DNA of 5,535 bases, from positions 1-5,535 of the forward strand of contig DAOVJB010000094.1 in assembly GCA_030673425.1 (NCBI GenBank). The letters run 5' to 3'. The position numbers and the translations under genes are program-made. Positions within the stretch are counted from its first letter, which is position 1; every line of letters begins with the position of its first letter. Shown one piece after another: positions 1-5,492 of this stretch. The notes below the pieces were generated by a model. It made no database searches. It saw only the letters and a program-made list of their open reading frames with translations, and was not told the origin of the DNA. The DNA is from Elusimicrobiota bacterium. Its GTDB lineage: Bacteria > CAYTYR01 > UBA6262 > DAOVJB01.

Positions 1-15
1 AATAGTGTTCATCAT
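1..15 (-). CDS. Start of a gene leaving the window (first five codons)
   Basis: Only the first five codons are inside the window (MMNTI). The start is supported by an AGGAGG Shine-Dalgarno sequence at 23-28, seven bases before the ATG at 13-15, and by a TATAAT box at 48-53 placed so that the leader would be about 25 bases. A second ATG follows immediately at 10-12. The product cannot be guessed from five residues. The gene lies downstream of the ABC importer operon in the same orientation but is separated from it by about 316 bases, so it probably has its own promoter. No competing plus-strand gene with an SD and start is seen here. Confidence 0.5.
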
Positions 16-16
16 G

Positions 17-78
17 GTCAGTCCTCCTTTATTTTTTAGTTTCCAAGATTATAACATAATCCTGGTTGGAGGGCTGAC
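17..78. repeat. Nested inverted repeat over the promoter/SD
   Basis: The outer arms are GTCAGTCCTCC at 17-27 and GGAGGGCTGAC at 68-78, complementary at 10 of 11 positions; the odd pair is a T/G wobble in plus-strand RNA. The inner arms are GATTAT at 47-52 and ATAATC at 56-61, extended by CCA (43-45) and TGG (63-65) across one mismatch. On the plus strand the outer arm is followed by seven T (79-85), so it could also act as a long-looped terminator for plus-strand transcripts. On the minus strand the left arm contains the SD sequence. Confidence 0.45.
23..53 (-). promoter_or_regulatory. Candidate promoter -10 box and SD of the leftmost gene
   Basis: The minus strand has a perfect TATAAT at 48-53 followed by an A-rich leader and AGGAGG at 23-28, then ATG at 13-15. 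The -35 region is poor: with a 17-base spacer the hexamer is CAGCCC at 71-76. If this promoter is real it may need an activator or rely on the -10 box. The -10 box sits in the centre of a small dyad (43-65), so a repressor or activator site is possible; that part is inference. Confidence 0.4.
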
Positions 79-106
79 TTTTTTTATTACTACATGGTAA
101 CTTATT

Positions 107-213
107 AGGCTGTCCCATACATACAGATTATACATTTGATGCTATAAATTACACAGGCCCCTAGCACCACCTTCTGTACCTAAAGAGCCATTTTACATGT
201 TAAGGGACAGCCT
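107..213. mobile_element. 107-bp IS-remnant or MITE-like element with terminal inverted repeats
   Basis: AGGCTGTCCC at 107-116 and GGGACAGCCT at 204-213 are perfect 10-bp inverted repeats bounding about 87 bp. Ends reading GGCTGTCCC are, from memory, typical of terminal repeats of several IS families (IS1182-like among them); family assignment is tentative. Inside, the minus strand has a short open stretch reading GSLGTEGGARGLCNL and then a stop about 45 bp from one end, which could be the tail of a transposase, but I do not recognise it. TTATT lies directly outside the left arm (102-106) and again at 217-221, three bases outside the right arm, so a target duplication is not clear. The unit is too short to be autonomous. 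Confidence 0.45.
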
Positions 214-331
214 GAATTATTTTATATAAATTTCATAATACACTATTATTGTACATATATTTTACGTTTACAGTAAATGATATTTATTATAGTGGCAAAA
301 CCTCACTTACGAAGCACCCCCATTTTCTTTC
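214..331. other. AT-rich non-coding stretch after the ATPase gene
   Basis: This follows the stop of the ATPase gene in the direction of transcription. It holds an AT-only dyad, ATAATA-cac-TATTAT at 235-249, and a short GC-containing patch near 304-322, but no GC-rich stem followed by a T run on the minus strand. I therefore cannot point to a rho-independent terminator for the operon. Transcripts may end by rho-dependent termination or read through into the leftmost gene. No gene is supported here. Confidence 0.4.
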
Positions 332-1438
332 TTATTTTGATTCTCTTTTCAAAACCACAGTGTCCCTCTCATCCCATCCGATGGTAATCTTACCTCCTGT
401 AAATCGATCCTGCCAAAAACTTTTGCTTTCCACCCTGATTCTCATCTCTTGGTCATTATCAAAGCTTATATAGAATTCTGAACATACACCTTTATAAAGA
501 ATATTCCTTACTGTAACTGAAAAAGAATTCTTGTACCCTTTTACTTTATCTCCTATTGCAATCCTTTCTGGTCTAACCATTAATATTACATTATCACCCT
601 TATTAAACTTATCCTTTGTTGGAATAAAATATTCCAGACCATTAGATAATAATTTTTCAACCCCAGTATTATCTTCAATAATCTCCCCCTCAAGGATATT
701 TGCTAATCCAATGAAATCTGCAACGAATTCTGTCTTTGGATTTTCATATATTTCCCTCGGAGTAGCAACCTGTTCTAACCTTCCCTTATTTATTATTGCT
801 ATACGATCGCTCATGGTTAATGCTTCTTCCTGATTATGCGTTACTGCAATAAAAGAAATTCCTAACATCTGATGGAGATTTTTTAATTCTGCCTGCATTC
901 GCTCCCTCAGTTTTTCATCCAGAGCACCCAGTGGCTCATCCAAAAGAAGAATTGGAGGCTGTGTTACCAGGGCCCTTGCTAGAGCAACCCTCTGTTTCTG
1001 ACCACCACTGAGTGTAGTTACCTTTCTTTTATAAAGACCCTCAAGGCCAACTAATTCCAATGCTTTTAAAGCTTTGTTTTTTCTATCATTTTTATTTAAA
1101 CCTTGGAATAAGAGACCATACCCAATATTTTCCCCGACTGTCATATGAGGAAATAACGAAAGATCTTGAAAAACTGTTCTAGTAGATCTCTTATTAGGAG
1201 GTTTGTCATTTACCAGTTCGCCCTGGATGTAAATTTCTCCTTCTGTGGGTTTCTCGAATCCACCTATCATCCGCAAAGTTGTTGTTTTGCCAGAACCACT
1301 CGGTCCTAAAAGAGTTAAAAATTCACCCTTATGAACCTCAAGTGTAAGATTTTGAACTGCAATAATATCTCCAAACCTCTTGCAGAGATTCCTTAAATAA
1401 ATATCAGGTTGAGTATTATTTTGCATTCTTTTTTCCAT
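332..1438 (-). CDS. ABC importer ATP-binding protein, PotA-like
   Basis: This is the ATPase that powers the importer encoded by the two permease genes upstream; it works as a cytoplasmic dimer under the membrane. All catalytic motifs are present: Walker A GPSGSGKT at residues 45-52, Q-loop Gln91, signature LSGGQ at 143-147, Walker B ILLLDEP at 163-169 with Glu168, D-loop GALD at 171-174 and switch His201. A C-terminal TOBE-type regulatory domain follows from about residue 245, with the usual VRPERI strand near 288-293. The length of 368 residues fits PotA/CysA-type proteins. The start is uncertain: the first ATG has no clear SD, while Met5 (1424-1426) is preceded by GGAAAAAAGA. It is the last gene of the operon, 98 bases after the PotC-like gene, a wider gap than between the permease genes. 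The specific substrate cannot be read from the ATPase. Confidence 0.93.
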   Translation of the reverse strand: MEKRMQNNTQPDIYLRNLCKRFGDIIAVQNLTLEVHKGEFLTLLGPSGSGKTTTLRMIGGFEKPTEGEIYIQGELVNDKPPNKRSTRTVFQDLSLFPHMTVGENIGYGLLFQGLNKNDRKNKALKALELVGLEGLYKRKVTTLSGGQKQRVALARALVTQPPILLLDEPLGALDEKLRERMQAELKNLHQMLGISFIAVTHNQEEALTMSDRIAIINKGRLEQVATPREIYENPKTEFVADFIGLANILEGEIIEDNTGVEKLLSNGLEYFIPTKDKFNKGDNVILMVRPERIAIGDKVKGYKNSFSVTVRNILYKGVCSEFYISFDNDQEMRIRVESKSFWQDRFTGGKITIGWDERDTVVLKRESK

Positions 1439-1466
1439 AATAAGATGTTCTACATATTAATAAAGC

Positions 1467-1494
1467 ATTATAGTTTTTCATCTTTCAAAGTCAT
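1467..1494 (-). promoter_or_regulatory. Possible internal promoter before the ATPase gene
   Basis: In the 98-base gap the minus strand has TATAAT at 1467-1472 and ATGACT at 1489-1494 (4 of 6 to TTGACA), spaced by 16 bases. A transcript would start near 1460, about 22 bases before the ATPase ATG. This could give extra ATPase transcript independent of the binding-protein promoter. In AT-rich DNA such matches arise by chance, so the call is weak. Confidence 0.3.
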
Positions 1495-1536
1495 AGCTTC
1501 TTTACTTTCCTGAAACATAACCCACAACTTATCACA

Positions 1537-2343
1537 TCAACTCATTGAATGTGAAGAATGTCGGATAAAAGAGAAATAGACCACAGCTATTAATACTAAA
1601 AGAATAGAGATTGATAAAATAAATCCGGCTAATGCGTAGATACTAGGATCAGCCCCCCCCTTCATTTGCCCAAACATATATATAGATAATGTTTCCTGCC
1701 ATCCAGATAAAAAATAGGCTCTGATAAATTCATTTAAGGATAGTAAAAAGCCAAATAGTGCTCCACCGAATATCCCACCTCTTGTAAGTGGAAAAATGAT
1801 ATCTTTAAAAGCTCTAAACCCATTTGCTCCAAGATCCCTTGCTGCTTCTATAACACCTTCCTTTAACCCTGAAAAACTTACGAGGGTAACTATAGTTGCA
1901 TAAGGTAAAGCATACAAGACATGCCCAAAAACAACTGTATATATCGATGAACGAATATTGATCAGCTTGAAAAAAACTGATAGGGAAAGAGCTGCAATTA
2001 TTCCCGGTACAAACATTGGAAAAATCAAGAGCCCTAAAAAATAACTCTTTACTCTCAATTTCCTATATGATAAACCTGAGAAAAGTGATAAAAAAGACGT
2101 AATTACTGCCGTGAGAAGACCTACCATGATCGATTGTTTGATAGCACCAGGCAATCTCTCTCTCTGGAATAATCGAATATACCATTTTATACTGAACTCG
2201 CTGAAATTTCTTGGTATTCTTTCTAACTTAGAAGGCTCAAAAGAGATGACCAGCAAATAAAAAGAAGGTAAAAATATAAATAGTATTGTTAGAATAAGGA
2301 AGGTCCACAGACATAACTTCATTAAAGCAGTTCCTGCTTTCAT
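1537..2343 (-). CDS. ABC importer permease, PotC-like
   Basis: This is the second membrane subunit of the importer, in the inner-membrane permease family of PotC/CysW type (binding-protein-dependent transport, BPD_transp_1). About six hydrophobic segments are visible, near residues 12-34, 72-92, 101-125, 134-158, 189-210 and 236-260. The cytoplasmic EAA loop that docks on the ATPase is clear at about 166-190, starting EAARDLGA and ending with FPLTRGG. At 268 residues it is full length. The start is well supported: AAGGA at 2350-2354 lies six bases upstream of the ATG, and the previous gene ends only 16 bases before, so the two permeases are probably translationally coupled. A run of eight G at codons about 228-231 is unusual in this AT-rich gene; a one-base slip there would destroy the last membrane segment. 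Confidence 0.93.
   Translation of the reverse strand: MKAGTALMKLCLWTFLILTILFIFLPSFYLLVISFEPSKLERIPRNFSEFSIKWYIRLFQRERLPGAIKQSIMVGLLTAVITSFLSLFSGLSYRKLRVKSYFLGLLIFPMFVPGIIAALSLSVFFKLINIRSSIYTVVFGHVLYALPYATIVTLVSFSGLKEGVIEAARDLGANGFRAFKDIIFPLTRGGIFGGALFGFLLSLNEFIRAYFLSGWQETLSIYMFGQMKGGADPSIYALAGFILSISILLVLIAVVYFSFIRHSSHSMS
1653..1660 (-). repeat. G8 homopolymer inside the PotC-like gene
   Basis: Eight consecutive G on the coding strand (C on the plus strand) encode part of K-G-G-A at about residues 228-231 of the permease. The tract sits in the loop before the last membrane segment. It is the longest G/C run in the window. Tracts of this length can slip during replication, and they are also a classic place for sequencing or assembly error. 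In the present reading the frame is open. Confidence 0.9.
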
Positions 2344-2359
2344 TATGATTCCTTTTCAG

Positions 2360-3235
2360 TCACTCCAGTGTTTCAAAAAGCTTTCCCATCTTTGCATATT
2401 TAAATCCTAAGAGTAATGCACATATTGTTATGGCAAGGATTAATGTTGATATTGCAAAAGCTGATGGAAACTTTAACGCCATCATTAAAGATTCTAGCAT
2501 CTGTTGCGTTGAGAATTCACTAACCCCGCCCAATAGATCCCACTCAACAGTTGTCCCAAGGGAACTCACAAATACAAAAATACAGCCAGCAAAAATTCCT
2601 GGTTTTGTTAAAGGGATAATAACTCTTATCAATGTTTGAAAAAATGGTGCTCCCAGATCCTGACTAGCTTCTATCGTCGAATCTCCAACTCTCTCAATGG
2701 ATAAAACTATAGGAAAGATCATAAAGGGAAGATAAGAAGATAAAAGACCAATATGCACGGCAAATTCGTTGAATAATAAACCTTCTATAGGTACAGAAAT
2801 TAATCCCATCCATATTAAAACATTATTGATAACTCCGTATCTTCCTAAAATAAGACGCAGAGAAAAAACTCTTACTATATAGCTAAGAAAAAATGGAATG
2901 ATAAAAATGAATAATAATATATTTCGAAATTTTTCCCTAACTACTTTGCGGATAAAATATGCTATGGGATAACCGATTATTAGCGCAAGAAAAGTAACAG
3001 TAATTGATACTCTTAATGTTTTAACAAAAGTAATATACCTGCCTAGTGTAATAAATTTTAAATATGCAGCGATAGTTAAATGAGGTTTTATCCAATATTC
3101 AGTGGGTTCAAAAAAGCTCCAGATTATTATCAATATTAGTGGTAGAACGCCTAAAATGATTACAAATAGAACTGGAGGAAGAAGTGTTAAAAAGGATAAA
3201 CTACTCCCCTTTGATTTTCCAATTTTAGTTTTCAT
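2360..3235 (-). CDS. ABC importer permease, PotB-like
   Basis: This is the first membrane subunit of the importer, PotB-like, pairing with the PotC-like protein to form the transmembrane channel. The 291-residue length is normal. Hydrophobic segments lie near residues 14-40, 73-95, 105-125, 160-180, 208-228 and 258-278. The PotB-type block between segments 2 and 3 is well kept (IGYPIAYF near 87-94, then LGRYGVINN near 130-138). The EAA loop is at about 189-213, reading EASQDLGA and ending IPLTKPG. The gene starts 77 bases after the binding-protein gene. No good SD precedes the ATG: the upstream sequence is GAATATATA. Translation may therefore be weak or coupled. No other in-frame start nearby is better. 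Confidence 0.93.
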   Translation of the reverse strand: MKTKIGKSKGSSLSFLTLLPPVLFVIILGVLPLILIIIWSFFEPTEYWIKPHLTIAAYLKFITLGRYITFVKTLRVSITVTFLALIIGYPIAYFIRKVVREKFRNILLFIFIIPFFLSYIVRVFSLRLILGRYGVINNVLIWMGLISVPIEGLLFNEFAVHIGLLSSYLPFMIFPIVLSIERVGDSTIEASQDLGAPFFQTLIRVIIPLTKPGIFAGCIFVFVSSLGTTVEWDLLGGVSEFSTQQMLESLMMALKFPSAFAISTLILAITICALLLGFKYAKMGKLFETLE

Positions 3236-3275
3236 TATATATTCAACAAGTATGACATCTCAGGTTAATTCTAAA

Positions 3276-3286
3276 CGATCTGATCG
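3276..3286. repeat. Short palindrome between binding-protein and permease genes
   Basis: CGATC-T-GATCG forms an 11-base dyad in the 77-base gap. It could be a small operator or a weak hairpin between the highly expressed binding-protein gene and the permeases, but it is short and lacks a T run, so a role is speculative. Confidence 0.25.
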
Positions 3287-3312
3287 CAGCTCTGTTCACT
3301 ATCAATGTTGGT

Positions 3313-4527
3313 TTAAGCTCTTCTCAGCTTTTCCCACCAGTCCTCGTAAAGTTTAAAGTTGTCTGGACGAACATTCTGCCAGTATGTTTCACCCTTTTTC
3401 TTTTTAAACTTATCATGGACATGTTTCTGCTTCCCCTTAACCCATTCGGTATCAAATTCATCGGGGTGTTCTTCGGCATATTTTATCACCTTATCTGTGG
3501 GTGAACAATATCCCCTCATCTTCATAATCTGGTTTCCGAAGTATCCGGAATATATCCAGTTGACAAATTCATGTGCCGTTTCATACAGCCCCTTCTTCTT
3601 TACTCCTTTATGCAGGAGCAGATCGTTGGACCAACCCTCATACCCTTCTTTGGGTACGGCATATTTTGCATTTATTCCTTTCTCCTGTGCAGCATACACA
3701 ATCGGTTCCCAACCAGTCATGCACCATACTTCACCACTGGTTATAAGGGATACTCCCTGTTCCCATCCACTCCAAAAGGTCCTGAATTGTCCTGCCTTTT
3801 TATATTTGATAAGAAACTCCATCACTCCTTCAAGTTCATCTACCATAAGATTTCCTGGATCCCCAATTGTACCCATGCCTTCTATATTATTTTCTTTTAG
3901 GTACATTGCAGTAAAGATTACCGCATTTGCCCAATAATCTTCCATTGAGGTTTTTCCCTTTAAGGTCTTATCGAAAACATAGGCATAGGTATCACACACA
4001 GGTACCTTATCTGCATTATAGATCATTGAATCAGCATTAATTGTAAACGGGATACCATAACGTTTTCCATTTACCAGGTGATACGGTATATTCCTCATCA
4101 TAGGCCAAACATCTTCATCCCAGTTAGGGATAAGGCTCATATCCCAGGGTAATATTGCACCCTGGTCAGCAAGTTCTTTTTCAGCACCACCTTGAAGCCC
4201 GTTTACATCATAAATTTCTGCAGCATCACCGAAAATCATCTTACTTATCACCGGTCCTACTGCATTACCATTATCTGCAAAGAGCATCTTGATTCCTAAA
4301 TCATTTTCCAGCTTTACCCAGTGTTCTTCGATGGTCTGTGTTCCAGAAGCCCAGAGACGCAATTCCTTTTTTTCAGGTGCTTTTTCTGTACCAGCAAAGG
4401 CCCTGAATGGGCTATCTGTTCTTCCCATCAAGTTCCTAAGGGCTGGATATACTGCCATACCTGCCCCTATTTTTAGGGAAGTCCCTAAAAACTTTCTTCG
4501 AGTAATTTTTCTTTTGTTTCTCTCCAT
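3313..4527 (-). CDS. Tat-exported ABC solute-binding protein, PotD-like
   Basis: This protein captures the substrate outside the membrane and delivers it to the permeases. The N-terminus is a twin-arginine signal: TRRKFLG at residues 9-15, then a mildly hydrophobic stretch to about 30, and an AFA motif at 43-45 as a possible cleavage site. There is no lipobox cysteine; the first Cys is residue 178. The mature part, about 55-404, has PotD-family landmarks such as YGIPFTINADSMIYN at 157-171 and a C-terminal VRPDNFKLYEDWW block. Where, from memory, PotD has a Trp-Met-Asp ligand site, this protein seems to have W299-S-N301, so the ligand may not be a polyamine. The start is firm: GGGAGG at 4535-4540 is seven bases before the ATG. 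It is the first intact gene of the operon, as is usual for the most strongly expressed component. Confidence 0.92.
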   Translation of the reverse strand: MERNKRKITRRKFLGTSLKIGAGMAVYPALRNLMGRTDSPFRAFAGTEKAPEKKELRLWASGTQTIEEHWVKLENDLGIKMLFADNGNAVGPVISKMIFGDAAEIYDVNGLQGGAEKELADQGAILPWDMSLIPNWDEDVWPMMRNIPYHLVNGKRYGIPFTINADSMIYNADKVPVCDTYAYVFDKTLKGKTSMEDYWANAVIFTAMYLKENNIEGMGTIGDPGNLMVDELEGVMEFLIKYKKAGQFRTFWSGWEQGVSLITSGEVWCMTGWEPIVYAAQEKGINAKYAVPKEGYEGWSNDLLLHKGVKKKGLYETAHEFVNWIYSGYFGNQIMKMRGYCSPTDKVIKYAEEHPDEFDTEWVKGKQKHVHDKFKKKKGETYWQNVRPDNFKLYEDWWEKLRRA

Positions 4528-4561
4528 GTTTATGCCTCCCTTTGATAAAAAGTTTTTTTAA

Positions 4562-4588
4562 ATTTTAGCACTCTTTCTCTTTTTCAAA
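4562..4588 (-). promoter_or_regulatory. Candidate extended -10 promoter of the ABC operon
   Basis: The minus strand reads TGC-TAAAAT at 4562-4570, a TGn-extended -10 box matching 5 of 6 bases of the consensus. A -35-like TTTGAA lies at 4583-4588, with a short 15-base spacer. The predicted start near 4555 gives a leader of about 27 bases containing the GGGAGG SD. Position and extended box are good; the -35 spacing is not. It would let the importer be expressed independently of the broken genes upstream. Confidence 0.4.
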
Positions 4589-4649
4589 TTGTAACAGGAA
4601 TAAAAAATGCTCGCCTGGCCCTTACTTTCTTGAGAGTAGTTTATTCTAT

Positions 4650-4841
4650 TTATTTTCCCATTGCTTTTGCAATATCAACAAGTTCGGGATGTACGATCTT
4701 CCCTTCTTTGAGTAACAATTCATCATCCAACCATACACTGGAATTCAAACATATCCAATCAGCATGAGATACCGCATCTCCAAGACTGCCCTTGAACATT
4801 GGTCCCTCATAGCCATTACCCCATTCAGTGGATCCCCCGCA
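4650..4841 (-). pseudogene. C-terminal remnant of an M29-type aminopeptidase/NicX-like gene
   Basis: One frame is open from about 4883 down to a TAA at 4650-4652. From about 4841 it reads as the end of a metal-dependent hydrolase: GGSTEWGNGYEG, then VSHADW, then SSVWLDDELLL, KEGKIVHPEL and AKAMGK. The H-x-D pair followed by an LDDE turn and a GKIVHPEL end resembles the C-terminus of M29 leucyl-aminopeptidase-like proteins and 2,5-dihydroxypyridine dioxygenase (NicX)-like proteins; this is from memory and the exact family is uncertain. About 63 codons remain, whereas these proteins usually have over 300 residues. There is no start codon behind the preserved SD at 4842-4847, so most of the gene was deleted. 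An internal ATG at 4797-4799 could give a 49-residue product, which I consider unlikely to be functional. Confidence 0.6.
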
Positions 4842-4847
4842 CCTCCC
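4842..4847 (-). promoter_or_regulatory. Orphan Shine-Dalgarno of the deleted hydrolase gene
   Basis: AAGGGAGGTG on the minus strand lies nine bases after the racemase stop codon (4856-4858), the expected place for the SD of a next gene in an operon. No start codon follows at the right distance; instead the hydrolase C-terminal frame begins at once. The deletion junction must therefore lie at about 4830-4841, just after the SD. Confidence 0.5.
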
Positions 4848-4855
4848 TTCTATAA

Positions 4856-5336
4856 CTAAAAAATTTCTCTCTCTGATGAGACTTCATAGGATATATTACT
4901 TGATGCAAGCCCCATACTGACATAGACCTCTGCCAATTTCAAAGAAGCAACTGCAGGGTCTATTACAGGTATTCCTAATTCCTGTTCTAACTTTTTTGCT
5001 AGAGATGACATTCCAGTACATCCAAGAACTATAGCTTCTGCCCCATCCTTTTATATGGAAATTTTAGCTTCTTTTAAAATTGCTGGTAAGTCTTTTCTCT
5101 CATCTAGTAACTCTAATACAGGAATACGAGCAAATCGTACAGACGCACCCCTGCTACTAAACCCATACTTGCTTATGTTTTCTTTGATTACATCAGCCGT
5201 ACTTTTCAAAACGGTTACTATAGAAAACTTAACACACAACATCAACTTCATTGCCCGGTACAGTTGCTTTTTTTCGTTCTTCTATTTGACTATCTCTAAA
5301 CGTTGTAGATGAATTGGGTATTACTTTAATTTTCAT
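4856..5336 (-). pseudogene. Broken Asp/Glu/hydantoin racemase gene
   Basis: Three parts of one racemase can be read. The start (ATG at 5334-5336) gives MKIKVIPNSSTTF through NEVDVVC for 35 codons, then hits TAA at 5229-5231. In another frame, from about 5230, the family block FSIVTVLKSTADVI and then ARIPVLELLDERKDLP continue to a TAA at 5051-5053. The same frame resumes directly with KDGAEAIVLGCTGMSSLA, then LGIPVIDPAVASLKLA, and ends at TAG 4856-4858. So there is an out-of-frame deletion near 5231 that removes about 65-75 residues, including the first catalytic Cys expected in this family, plus one nonsense codon where Glu would fit (GAA to TAA). The second catalytic Cys is kept in GCTGM (5018-5020). 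About 158 codons remain of roughly 230. A working enzyme is not possible from this copy. Confidence 0.85.
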
Positions 5337-5379
5337 CTTTTTACTATCTTCCACTCATCTATATTGTTATTTAACATTC

Positions 5380-5407
5380 ATTTTGCACAATTTATAATCT
5401 TTGTCAA
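5380..5407 (-). promoter_or_regulatory. Candidate sigma70-type promoter of the racemase gene
   Basis: The minus strand has a perfect TTGACA at 5402-5407 and CAAAAT (4 of 6) at 5380-5385, spaced by 16 bases. Transcription would begin near 5373, about 37 bases before the racemase ATG; GGAAG at 5347-5351 is a weak SD at a long spacing. The promoter looks intact although the gene it serves is broken, so it may still drive transcription towards the ABC operon. Confidence 0.45.
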
Positions 5408-5435
5408 GAAAGAAATTAAGATATTTTACCCCAGG

Positions 5436-5468
5436 AAACCTCTAAAATTAATGTTTTTTAGGAGGTTT
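5436..5468 (+). terminator. Hairpin, possible terminator on the plus strand
   Basis: AAACCTC-TAAAA (5436-5447) pairs with TTTTA-g-GAGGTTT (5456-5468) with one bulged G, and the plus strand continues with two more T. The stem is AT-rich and the T run short, so termination would be weak. On the minus strand no T run follows. It lies upstream of the racemase promoter and could also be a regulatory dyad. Confidence 0.3.
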
Positions 5469-5480
5469 TTAAAGCTTGAG

Positions 5481-5492
5481 GTCAAAATTGAC
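5481..5492. repeat. Small operator-like dyad GTCAA-AA-TTGAC
   Basis: A 5-bp perfect inverted repeat with a 2-bp centre, about 75 bases upstream of the racemase -35 box. Size and symmetry fit a binding site for a dimeric regulator such as those of the GntR or LysR families, but nothing in the window identifies one. The remaining 43 bases to the window end show no gene or further signal. Confidence 0.25.

Noticed and set aside
2-100. Plus-strand open frame at the left edge ending at TAA 98-100, as if a gene ended before the T7 run
   Set aside because: It would run through the hairpin and T run, and its residues look like translated AT-rich spacer; the minus-strand start with SD and TATAAT explains the region better.
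1474-1524. 16-codon minus-strand ORF (MFQESKEAMTLKDEKL) between the PotC-like and ATPase genes
   Set aside because: No SD, very short and composed of common residues; chance is the simplest explanation.
3359-3937. 192-codon plus-strand open frame opposite the binding-protein gene
   Set aside because: It is antisense to a clearly conserved gene, rich in Ser/Phe/Cys/Pro as expected for a shadow frame, and has no SD.
4565-4573. TTAGCACTC, identical to one arm of the CIRCE (HrcA) operator
   Set aside because: The second arm GAGTGCTAA nine bases away is absent (TTCAAATTG is found instead), so this is only a half-site, and there is no heat-shock gene here.
4621-4649. GGGCCAGGCGAGC followed by a T run (about 4602-4618) as a terminator between the remnant genes and the ABC operon
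   Set aside because: The GC-rich bases do not form a stem with an allowed loop, so the T run alone is not enough.
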